From an uncultured Planctomycetaceae bacterium (GTDB taxonomy: Bacteria; Planctomycetota; Planctomycetia; Planctomycetales; Planctomycetaceae): 14,165 bases of DNA. Below the pieces are notes generated by a model that saw only the letters and a list, made by a program, of their open reading frames with translations, did no database searches and was not told the DNA's origin. The position numbers and the translations under genes are program-made. Below, piece by piece: positions 6,545-14,165 of this stretch; the stretch's first letter is position 1; every line of letters starts with the position of its first letter. The stretch is from contig CALFYU010000302.1 in NCBI GenBank assembly GCA_937952455.1, positions 1 to 14,165 on the forward strand. Reading direction: 5' to 3'.

Positions 6545-8266
6545 TTAGGACTGTCCATCACGAACCTTGATGCCGTAAAACTCATGCAGTCGAGAAATCG
6601 TGGACTCAACGGCCGTGCTCCTTTGACCGGCGTCGAGTTTCCCCGCCTCGACGAGCAGCAATGCAAGCTGTTCGAGCGCCGCGCGTGACAGATTGGGGTG
6701 AAACATCAACAGCAATCGGCGTTCGACCAGGTCGCTGAGCGTGCCGGTCCATTCGTGGTCGATGATCCAGCGGACCACCGGGAGCGGGAAGTCGGTGCCG
6801 TGCAGCGTTTCGCCGGGCAAGCCTTCGCATTGGTCGAAGACGTCGGCAGTCATCGTGCCGAACAGCCGCCAGACGGCAGCGACTTTTTGCGGTGTGATGT
6901 TATAGTGTTTCGCGACGCGCTCGATTTCTGCCCAGAGTGCAGATTCATCGGCGGGGTAATGTTCGCCGCCGGGGACGGAGCGGTCGCGCGTATCGGCGGG
7001 GCGGCGCAGGTTGAGGAACTTGAGGACGCGATCGGCGGTTTGTTCTCCCAGCGCGCGGCTGGTCGTCAGTTTGCCGCCGACGAGCGTCAACACGGGCATC
7101 TCGGCGATGTGTTCTTCCTCGATACAATGACGGCGGGTCACGGCGCCGGGGGTCTTGGCGGATGAGTGCGGCAACGGGCGGACGCCGGAGTAATGCAGCG
7201 CGACGTCGTCGCGGGTCAGTTCGACGTGTGGGAACAGTTCGTTGACCGATGCGATGAGGTAGGCGATTTCCTCATCCGTGGCGACGGCGGTTTCCGGCGG
7301 GGCGGGGAACGGTTCATCCGTGGTGCCAATCAACACAGCGTCATCAAAAGGCAAAACGAACACCAACCGTGCATCGCCCGCTTCGGCATAGACGCCTTTC
7401 TCGTGCAAAGCCGCTTTGAGCCGCGGATTGTGGGTGAGGATGTGGCTCCCCTTCGTGCCGGCGAATAGCTGCGGGGCGTCGACATTGAGTTGTTTTAATG
7501 TGCTGTCGCCGGCCGCGCCGGTGGCGTTGATGATTAGTGACGGTTCGACGCTTGCCGTGATATGGGCTTCGTCGCCGGCGGGAACGATGTCATAACGACT
7601 GCCGTTGCGTACGGCGCGGTGATGCGTATAGACGTGCAGGTCAGCCCGCGATTGGTCAGCGGCCCGTTGGGCATCGTGCAGTAAGGCGAGGACCCAGCGT
7701 TCCGTGTTGACGATTTGCCCGTCGCTGTAGGCGGCCAGCCAGGGATATTTCGTGGCGTCGACCTCCGGCAATTCATTGCCGCCGGTGTGATAAACGGCGT
7801 AGGAGGGGAGCGTGGGGTCGCGGGCATAGATTTGGTACATCCGCAGTCCCATCCGCACCAGCCACAGACCGCGGGTTTTGTGATGGGCGGCCTTGTGAGG
7901 CTGTCTGCGCGCCAGGGAGTCGGCCCAATGCTCGAGTTTCAGAAACCGCAAAATCGAAGGGAGCACGCCCGAAAGCCGATTGTTGACGGGAATGCACAAG
8001 CGGAGTGGCCGGACGAAGTGCGGTGCCAGTTGCAGCAGCCGCGTGCGTTCCTCCAGCGATTCGCGGACGAGGTCGAATTCGCCGTATTCCAAATACCGCA
8101 GTCCGCCGTGAATCAGCCGGGTTGATTTTGATGAGGCGCCGAAGGCGATGTCTTCGGTATCGACAATCACCACGGACACGCCGTTGAGTACCAACTCTCG
8201 GGCGCAAGCGGCACCGTTGATGCCGGCGCCGAGAATTAACACCAGCGGCGAAGGGGAACGATCCAT
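6545..8266 (-). CDS. glpD: FAD-dependent glycerol-3-phosphate dehydrogenase
   Basis: 573 residues, a full-length enzyme. It oxidises sn-glycerol-3-phosphate to dihydroxyacetone phosphate, with electrons passing through FAD to quinone at the membrane. The FAD-binding motif is LILGAGINGAACARE (G13, G15, G18). The family signature GASSKSTRLIHGGLRYLE lies at 43-60. The second signature region is VGGKLTTSRALGE around K399, where Ser replaces the usual Tyr of GGKxTTYR. A C-terminal helical domain of about 120 residues follows (PGETLHGTDFPLPVVRWIIDHEWT and after), typical of GlpD-type enzymes. The ATG at 8266 precedes the motif closely, but the ribosome site is weak. No glpK or glpF is near. The next gene upstream is an unrelated coiled-coil protein 110 bases away, and that gap shows nothing clear. 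Confidence 0.95.
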   Translation of the reverse strand: MDRSPSPLVLILGAGINGAACARELVLNGVSVVIVDTEDIAFGASSKSTRLIHGGLRYLEYGEFDLVRESLEERTRLLQLAPHFVRPLRLCIPVNNRLSGVLPSILRFLKLEHWADSLARRQPHKAAHHKTRGLWLVRMGLRMYQIYARDPTLPSYAVYHTGGNELPEVDATKYPWLAAYSDGQIVNTERWVLALLHDAQRAADQSRADLHVYTHHRAVRNGSRYDIVPAGDEAHITASVEPSLIINATGAAGDSTLKQLNVDAPQLFAGTKGSHILTHNPRLKAALHEKGVYAEAGDARLVFVLPFDDAVLIGTTDEPFPAPPETAVATDEEIAYLIASVNELFPHVELTRDDVALHYSGVRPLPHSSAKTPGAVTRRHCIEEEHIAEMPVLTLVGGKLTTSRALGEQTADRVLKFLNLRRPADTRDRSVPGGEHYPADESALWAEIERVAKHYNITPQKVAAVWRLFGTMTADVFDQCEGLPGETLHGTDFPLPVVRWIIDHEWTGTLSDLVERRLLLMFHPNLSRAALEQLALLLVEAGKLDAGQRSTAVESTISRLHEFYGIKVRDGQS

Positions 8267-8376
8267 CGTGTCGGCTTTTTATTAGTGTACATGAGGGGAA
8301 ATTGGCGGGCCTGCTGCGAGATTGTAGTCGGTGCGTCCCGGCAGCGGGAGGGCAGGCGCCGGCAAGGTCGCAAAGT

Positions 8377-10236
8377 TTATTGCGGCACGTCGGCCGGCAC
8401 GCGCAATGTCTCAAGCCATTGTTCCAGGTGTCCGCAGAGCGCCTCGCGGTCATCTTGCAGCGCCTGCCAGTCGCCGGCGAGTTTGCGACGTTCCCGTTCA
8501 AGTTCCTGAGCTTCGTCAGCGATCTCGAGCGCCTGTTCGGTCGCCTTGCGCTGTTCCTGCTCCAATTCCGATCGTTCGTCTTCGATCGATTGGCGTTCTT
8601 CGGCGAGCTGTTTCATTTGAGGTTCGAAATCGGCGCGAGCTTTTTCCAGTTCTTCGCGCTCGGTTTCCAGCGCCGCTTGTTTATCAGCCAGTTCGTCGAG
8701 GTCCTGATCGATCTGCTCGCGGATTTGTTGCAGCGCATCTGATTCCTCGCGGACTTCGCGCTGTGTCTCTTGGAGCGCTTCCCGCTGCTGGGCCAGCGCA
8801 CTGAGGTCTTCTTCGAGTTGATTGCGTGCCGCCTGCAGTTCTTTGCGCTGTGGGTCGAGGTCCGTTTGGACTTTCTCCAATTCTGCCCGATCTTCGTCGA
8901 GTTGGCGCCGCTGGTCCCGCAGTTGCGCGCGATCCTCTTCCAGTTGGTCTCGCGACGATTCCAGTTCTTCGCGTTCGCCGTCCAAGGCCTCGCGTTGTTG
9001 GGCGAGTTCGGCTTGTTCCTGCGAGAGCTCGTCGCGCTGCCGGTCGAGTTCGTCCCGTCGCGCGTCCTGCTCGGCAGCGGCGTTTTCGGCTTGCCGCCGC
9101 AACTCGTTGATTTCGCCACGGGATTGTTCCAGTCGCTGCCGCGATTGCTCGAGTTCTTGCCGATCTTGTTCGGCAGCAGCGCGTTGCTGCTCGAGTTTTT
9201 GCAATTCGCCTTGTAATGTGTCCCGTTGGGTGTCGAGATCGCGGCGTTCAGCGTCAAAGCCGTCGGCGCGCGTCTGGATTTCTTGGCGCTGTTGATCAAA
9301 GCGCTCGCGTTCGGCACGCAGCTCGTCAGACTGGTGTTTGAAAGCCGCCCGCTCCGCATGGAACTCGTCCTGTTCGGCCTGAAGTTCGCGATAGGCCGCG
9401 TCGAGCTGGGTTTGGCGTTGGTGGATTTGCCGCCACTGTTCCTGTTGTTCGGCGTGTGCGTTTTCGTCGCAGCCGGCTTCGTTTCGGGCCAGACTCAGTT
9501 CGGATTTCAGCCGTTTGATCTCGCTGCGGAGTCGTTCCCGTTCTTCGGTCCATTGCGGTGAGAGTTCGGGTTGTTCGGGCGGTTCCTGCGCGTCCGCGGT
9601 TCGCAGCAGGTGGGGAGCCTGCGGTTCCGGTGACGGCCAGGCGGGTTGTGCCGTATCGGGTGCCGTCTTACCGTGCCAATTTCGATAAAGCGGTCCGAGC
9701 ACGCCTTTGGTCGTGGGATCGACGGGGTCGCCCAACTCGGGGAATTTGCCCAGTTGCATCCGCGTGAGCATCTGCCAGTCAAAGCTCGCGGCGCGGGCAA
9801 CCGCTTTGTCAACGGAGATGGCGGCATCGACGGCCGTGATGGCCGCGATCAAGACGGCCTTGGCGGCATCGGCTTTGTTCTGGCGGGTCTTGAGCAGTTC
9901 CAGCGCCGCGGACGTTGTATTGGCGGCGGCGTAGGCGGCATTCGCCGCATAGGCGACTTTGGCGGCGACGTCGGGTGATTCGGTGGCGGCGATGACCGCG
10001 GCGATCGCAGCTTCCTCGGCACGTCCGGCCCGTTTCGGATCGACGGTTACTCCGGACGCGAAGTCGAGCGCAACGGCGATCGCCTCTTGCACGGCCGCTT
10101 GGCATTTTTTATTGCCGTTCTCGTCGTTGCCGAGTTGGTACGTGGGGGCCACGCGCTGCGCACAGCGGACCGTGTAGGCAACGATGGCGCGAAGGGGCAG
10201 TTGTCGTAACTCTTTCGCGGTGGGAAGTCCGGCCAT
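8377..10236 (-). CDS. Alanine-rich N-domain plus very long heptad coiled-coil protein
   Basis: 619 residues from ATG at 10236. A TTG at 10278 with GGGGGA nearby would add 14 residues and is a real alternative. Residues 1-30 (LPTAKELRQLPLRAIVAYTVRCAQRV) and the Ala-rich helical part at about 46-150, ending GVLGPLYRNWHG, match a domain style I associate with planctomycete proteins of unknown function. A Pro-rich linker (about 196-228) leads to helices. Residues 265-607 then form 49 heptads without a single skip: 45 of 49 carry Leu, Ile, Phe, Val or Trp at the seventh place, and 28 carry Arg at the fourth. The protein ends 12 residues later. There is no signal peptide or TM segment, so a cytosolic rod or scaffold is likely. 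The gene follows a probable terminator, so it likely has its own promoter, which I could not place. Confidence 0.85.
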   Translation of the reverse strand: MAGLPTAKELRQLPLRAIVAYTVRCAQRVAPTYQLGNDENGNKKCQAAVQEAIAVALDFASGVTVDPKRAGRAEEAAIAAVIAATESPDVAAKVAYAANAAYAAANTTSAALELLKTRQNKADAAKAVLIAAITAVDAAISVDKAVARAASFDWQMLTRMQLGKFPELGDPVDPTTKGVLGPLYRNWHGKTAPDTAQPAWPSPEPQAPHLLRTADAQEPPEQPELSPQWTEERERLRSEIKRLKSELSLARNEAGCDENAHAEQQEQWRQIHQRQTQLDAAYRELQAEQDEFHAERAAFKHQSDELRAERERFDQQRQEIQTRADGFDAERRDLDTQRDTLQGELQKLEQQRAAAEQDRQELEQSRQRLEQSRGEINELRRQAENAAAEQDARRDELDRQRDELSQEQAELAQQREALDGEREELESSRDQLEEDRAQLRDQRRQLDEDRAELEKVQTDLDPQRKELQAARNQLEEDLSALAQQREALQETQREVREESDALQQIREQIDQDLDELADKQAALETEREELEKARADFEPQMKQLAEERQSIEDERSELEQEQRKATEQALEIADEAQELERERRKLAGDWQALQDDREALCGHLEQWLETLRVPADVPQ

Positions 10237-10460
10237 CGTGTGGTTGTCGACTTTCGAGTCAGGATTGTTCTGCCGCAAGTTCCCCCAACCCTCACAACGC
10301 GAGGCGTGGACACCTGGGTGTGTCGTGTCAGGAACTCGCGCGGGTGAATGGGGCCTGGGGCGCGGCCCTTATCCTGAAATCTAGCTTACGGAACGCGGCT
10401 TCGCGCCGGATGCCGCCGAGACGAGGCAATCGGCGGGCGGATTGCACCGGCTGTAGCGAG

Positions 10461-10494
10461 AATAACCCCGCACTGCCGGCAGGCCGGTGGGGGC
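10461..10494 (-). terminator. Probable intrinsic terminator after the TPR gene
   Basis: In minus-strand sense, CCCCAC pairs with GTGCGGGG (10493-10487 with 10473-10466, one bulged base). The 13-base loop can itself fold through CCGG/CCGG, and UUAUU follows the stem. It begins five bases beyond the TPR stop codon (10498-10500). The remaining 10279-10460 gap shows nothing else convincing. Confidence 0.45.
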
Positions 10495-10497
10495 CGT

Positions 10498-13400
10498 TTA
10501 CTGCAATTTGCGCTTCAGAATCTGATAGCTCTCGAGTTCCAGCGGATGGAGGTGACTCGTAGTGAAGCCGGCGGCGAGCGCCTGTTGAAACGCGGTTTGT
10601 GCGGCGCCACGGTCGCCCGCCAGGTCGCGCGCCTGTGCCAGATGATAATACTTGGTGGGGGAGGCTTCGTCCTCCAAGGCGAGTTTGAGGTCTTCGATGG
10701 CGAGATCGGGTCGGTTCATGGCCAGATGAATCGTGGCCCGCGTATCGAGCAACATCGGATTCGGCCCGGTGAGCGAAATCGCGCGGTTAATCAACTCTAA
10801 GGCTTCGTTGAGATCGCGGTCGTTGAGCGCCAACAGCACTGCCAGCTCATTGAGAATCACGACGGACGTGGGAGATTTTTCTAGCGATTTCCGGTACCAG
10901 CCGATTGCCGCGTCGTAATCGTGCTGCAGGTGCGCCAAGTTCGCGGCTTGAAACAATAGCTCGCTGGAGGGAGGCGTTTTTTCGATCTCGGCTTCGAGTT
11001 GTTTTCGCAATTTCGCGATCCACTGATCGGCGTTCGGCACCTGTTTCAGCAGATCCAGGCTCGCAGCGGCGATCTGTTCCGGTCTGGTCACGTCCCAGGA
11101 TTCGTCAAGTAGTTTGAGCGCCTCCTCGTTCTGTCCGCGAAGCTTCAGCAGTCCGGCGAGCAGCAGAACCTGTTGGGGATATTCGTTGATGGTTTCGCGC
11201 AAATAGGCTTCCGATTTGTTGGCGAACTTGTCGAAGCTCACCGTTCGGCCCGTACGATCGAGCATCTCCGCAAAACTATGGTAGATGACGGCGATTTCGG
11301 CCTTGGTGGCGATCGCAGGTTGATCGTCGGTCGGTTGCATAGCGGCTTCCAAAAGGGCGATGGCCTCGTCTTCGCGACGCTGGTCAATCATCCTTCGCGC
11401 CTGCAGTCCGAGGGTTTGTAACTCCCTCGGCTCCGCGGCGGCGAGCCGCTTGATCCAATCATCAACACCTTCGGATTCACCATGATTCAGCATGGCCCGG
11501 ATTCCGAAAGCGAGGTCCGCCGGCGTGCATTGCGGATCGTTCAGGACTTCCCGCAGCAGCGGTTTGGCCTGCGGCCAATCGTCCGTTGCGACCAAGAGCT
11601 TGACCATCACCATGCGGTCCTGTCGCAGCAGCGAGCCGGCTTCTTGAAGTTGGCGGTAGATTTGCAATGCTTGGCGGCGGCTTTTGCGCGTGGGTTGCCG
11701 AGCCAGTAGGAATGCCTTGAGCCGCTGATCGGGAAGGGACCATCTGTTGTGATCGAGGTTTTCATCGAGCAGTTGCAGAGCCGCCTGGAATTTGGGGTAG
11801 GACGGATCGGCGGCCAATGCCAACGCCAAGGCGCGCCGCGCGTCTGCCTGTTGGGCGGGGGATGCCGTAGAATCCTCGGCGAGCACGCGGCGCAGGTGCG
11901 GCTCGGCTGATTGCGGTCTACCGATGCGGTTAAAAAACTCGGCGACGGCGATGCGCAAGGCTGTGTCGTTAGGCGTACGGGCGACCGCGGTCTGAAAGTC
12001 CTTTTCCGCGGCGTCAAAGTCGCCGACTGCTTCGAAGATCTGCGCCATTTCTAAAGCGTGATCGTCGCCTGGAAACTGTTTTTTTGCCTTTTCGATCGTC
12101 TGGGCGATCTCCTCGTCTCGGCCGACGCGCTTCAGAAACTGCAGCCAAGCCACCCAGGTTTCGACATGCTCCGGTCCGTGTGTGAGAGCCGACTGGAGGG
12201 AGATCTCGGCTTCCTCCATCTTATTGGCCGCGATCAAAAAATGGGCGAACCACAAATGTTCTTGATGATTGGTGGAATCGGGAGAAATGCTTTCCATGGC
12301 GGCCTGTAGCGCCTGTTCGTGTTCGCCGGCCGACATCAGCGTGTAAGTGGCCATGTGCCGCAATTCGTTCGTCAAGGGCCGCCGGGTGTTTTGTCGAAAA
12401 CGTTCGATCACGGCGGACGCTTCCGTGAATCGCGAGTCGGAATTCAACCGGCTGACCAAATTGCGCAATACGCGGGGATCATCGGAGCCCTGGAGGATTG
12501 CGTCGCGATAATAGTCCGTGGCCGCTGCCTGATTCCCATCGACGGACTCCCAATCCCCCAGGCTGGCTAAGACCTCGTGGGTCAGGACGAAACTGTTTTT
12601 GAGCTCGTTCAAGATCTGCCGCGCTTCGTCGAGTCGCTGCCGATCCCCGCGCCGCGCTTCGGCGATGAGCATGTGCGCGCGGGCCAGGCGGACTTGCTGC
12701 CCATCCTCGCCTTCCAGGGCGGCCATCTTGGCGAGAATCCCATCGGCGCCTTTCAGGCGGTCAAAATCCTGCGCTTCCAGTGCCAGTTCAAATTGCGCCA
12801 TGTAGGCCCGGAAATTTGCCGGTTCCAGCTGTGAGATTTGTTCCCAGTTGGCCAGGGCCTTGTCGATATCGCCCAGACGCTCATACATCACGGCCATGTA
12901 CTCGAGCATGGTAGCGCGGGGCACCGACTCGGCGGCTTGCGTGGTCAGTTGCGACAACACCTGTCGCGCTTTTTTCGGGTCGGTTGCCGCGAGAATGTTG
13001 AGTTGGGCTTGGGTGTTGCGGAAATTCCAGCCCAGTTTGTTTTCTGCTTCCTCCAACATCTGCAGCGCTTTGTCGAGGTGTCCGGCCTGCGCCTCCAGTT
13101 CGGCCAACGCGATCCAGGGTTCGATTCGATCGGGCGACCGGCGTTGAGCCTGCAACAGCACGAGGCGGGCGGCGTCATGGTCTCCCCGATGGACATCGAT
13201 TTGTGCACGGAATAGTTGCACATCAACGATGTCTTCCCCCTGATTGGCGGCGATGTCCAGCAGATGTTGGGTGTGATTCCAATCGCGTTGATTGGGCGCG
13301 AGCCGAAGATTCTTTTGCATGTCGATTTGAGCCAGCACCAGGGGGACGCCGGTCATGGTTTCGACTTCCTGAAGAGCGCTTTGCGCTTCCTCGACGCGTC

Positions 13401-14165
13401 CCAGGCGGAGCAGGACGCTGGCCAAGCCGATCCGCGCGGCCGCGGAACCCGAGTCGGCCTCGACGGCTCGTTGGTAGGCGATCAGTTCCCTGCGGGTGTG
13501 GCCGAGTTGGTTCTCACACCGAGCGCGGACCAAGTCTGTGCCGCCGGGAAACATATCTTGCAGGACCCGGTTGGCAGAAATCTTTTCGCACGTTTCAATC
13601 GCCGCCAGCCATTCCCCTTGGGTTTCCAGAATTCGGGCCTGCAAGAACCCCTTGAGCGGACCGGCGACGTCTTGATCGTCGATCTCGTCCAAGTATGCTT
13701 GTGCCTCGCCCACCCGACCTTGTCCAATCAGCACGTTGGCCAACGACCAGCGGAATTCGACGTTGTCAGGAGTTTCGGCAATCGCTTCGGTCAACCGGCC
13801 AATTGCCGCCTCGGGCTGGTCAGCGACCAGATCCAGATTGGCCAGTGTTTCAATCATGATGGCGCGTTGCTGTTCAATGTCGTTGTCCAGAAACGAGGAG
13901 ATCGGCGTGGACTTTTCCGGGCGGGGTGCGTCGTCGAGTTTCTTGAGGGCCTGTTCCAACTGTTCGCGGACGGTCTGCACGTCGAAGCTGCGGATTTCAC
14001 CGCGGGACCGGGCTTCGGCCGAGATCAACGCCGCCGCAAGCAGCAACACGCGCGGATCGTCAGGGGATTTCTCATAGGCGGTCCGCGCATCGCGGATCGC
14101 CGCCTGCAAGTTGCCCGCATCATGATAAAAACTCGCGCGGGCCCTATAGCCCTCGCCCGAATCCG
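10498..14165 (-). CDS. Very large TPR-repeat protein (5' end outside window)
   Basis: At least 1221 residues are in the window. The frame is still open at 14165 (…GEGYRARASFYHDAGN precedes the first in-window TTG at 14109), so the true start is outside. The protein is built almost wholly of TPR-like helix pairs. Clear examples are GRVEEAQSALQEVE, GHLDKALQMLEEAENKLGW, GDIDKALANWEQISQLEPAN, YDAAIGWYRKSLEKSPTS and DLNEALELINRAISLTGPN. The C-terminal group ends DLAGDRGAAQTAFQQALAAG before a short tail. TPR solenoids bind other proteins. Long TPR proteins in planctomycetes and in exosortase systems are often exported, but the N-terminus needed to judge that is missing. No enzymatic domain is seen. 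A terminator-like hairpin follows the stop. Confidence 0.92.
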   Translation of the reverse strand, partial: DSGEGYRARASFYHDAGNLQAAIRDARTAYEKSPDDPRVLLLAAALISAEARSRGEIRSFDVQTVREQLEQALKKLDDAPRPEKSTPISSFLDNDIEQQRAIMIETLANLDLVADQPEAAIGRLTEAIAETPDNVEFRWSLANVLIGQGRVGEAQAYLDEIDDQDVAGPLKGFLQARILETQGEWLAAIETCEKISANRVLQDMFPGGTDLVRARCENQLGHTRRELIAYQRAVEADSGSAAARIGLASVLLRLGRVEEAQSALQEVETMTGVPLVLAQIDMQKNLRLAPNQRDWNHTQHLLDIAANQGEDIVDVQLFRAQIDVHRGDHDAARLVLLQAQRRSPDRIEPWIALAELEAQAGHLDKALQMLEEAENKLGWNFRNTQAQLNILAATDPKKARQVLSQLTTQAAESVPRATMLEYMAVMYERLGDIDKALANWEQISQLEPANFRAYMAQFELALEAQDFDRLKGADGILAKMAALEGEDGQQVRLARAHMLIAEARRGDRQRLDEARQILNELKNSFVLTHEVLASLGDWESVDGNQAAATDYYRDAILQGSDDPRVLRNLVSRLNSDSRFTEASAVIERFRQNTRRPLTNELRHMATYTLMSAGEHEQALQAAMESISPDSTNHQEHLWFAHFLIAANKMEEAEISLQSALTHGPEHVETWVAWLQFLKRVGRDEEIAQTIEKAKKQFPGDDHALEMAQIFEAVGDFDAAEKDFQTAVARTPNDTALRIAVAEFFNRIGRPQSAEPHLRRVLAEDSTASPAQQADARRALALALAADPSYPKFQAALQLLDENLDHNRWSLPDQRLKAFLLARQPTRKSRRQALQIYRQLQEAGSLLRQDRMVMVKLLVATDDWPQAKPLLREVLNDPQCTPADLAFGIRAMLNHGESEGVDDWIKRLAAAEPRELQTLGLQARRMIDQRREDEAIALLEAAMQPTDDQPAIATKAEIAVIYHSFAEMLDRTGRTVSFDKFANKSEAYLRETINEYPQQVLLLAGLLKLRGQNEEALKLLDESWDVTRPEQIAAASLDLLKQVPNADQWIAKLRKQLEAEIEKTPPSSELLFQAANLAHLQHDYDAAIGWYRKSLEKSPTSVVILNELAVLLALNDRDLNEALELINRAISLTGPNPMLLDTRATIHLAMNRPDLAIEDLKLALEDEASPTKYYHLAQARDLAGDRGAAQTAFQQALAAGFTTSHLHPLELESYQILKRKLQ

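Noticed and set aside
8770..9561. Several long plus-strand frames antisense to the coiled coil
   Set aside because: The 21-base periodic Leu/Glu/Gln/Arg codons remove stops from the opposite strand. Products are Phe/Leu- or Ser/Arg-only shadows without start signals.
10310..10330. ACACCTGGGTGT inverted repeat upstream of the coiled-coil gene
   Set aside because: A loop of two bases and a five-base stem is too small to form a credible terminator or operator without further support.
1..14165. Search for CRISPR arrays, transposases, integrases, toxin-antitoxin pairs and phage genes
   Set aside because: No repeat-spacer pattern, recombinase motif or defence-gene motif was seen on either strand.

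Overview
The window looks like chromosomal DNA of a planctomycete. The main reasons are a TIGR03067-type small lipoprotein, a three-TM coiled-coil protein of the kind planctomycetes carry, a 'LPTAxELRxLP' alanine-rich protein with a coiled-coil tail, a very long TPR protein, a bacterial Hanks-type kinase segment, GC-rich codon use, and weak or missing Shine-Dalgarno sites at several starts. No phage, transposon, CRISPR or plasmid hallmark gene was found. Species cannot be named.

Left block (1-3912, all minus strand). In transcription order: a SAM-dependent methyltransferase, an RmlD-like dTDP-4-dehydrorhamnose reductase, a small protein resembling an oxidoreductase C-terminal domain, then a membrane-anchored coiled-coil protein. 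The last runs in frame into the start of a Ser/Thr protein kinase domain that leaves the window at base 1. Gaps of about 100-190 bases separate the genes, so joint transcription is possible but not shown. A perfect TATAAT lies in front of rmlD, and two arrays of 7-base tandem repeats lie in front of the kinase-fusion gene.

Middle (3913-4820). A gene-poor stretch holds an AT-rich island with a degraded-looking reading frame. It is followed by a tRNA-Leu(UAG) gene with a good sigma70-type promoter and a 3' hairpin.

Right of that come one plus-strand membrane protein of unknown function (4821-5912) and then a second minus-strand block. In transcription order this is: a giant TPR protein (5' end outside the window), a probable terminator, a coiled-coil protein, glpD (FAD-dependent glycerol-3-phosphate dehydrogenase), and a small lipoprotein. 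GlpD feeds electrons from glycerol-3-phosphate to the quinone pool. The others are probably structural or scaffolding proteins.

The two most interesting items are the in-frame joining of a membrane coiled-coil protein to a Ser/Thr kinase domain (1-1432), and a coiled coil of 49 uninterrupted heptads with Leu at one core position and Arg at the other (8416-9444). No complete new multi-gene system could be supported.
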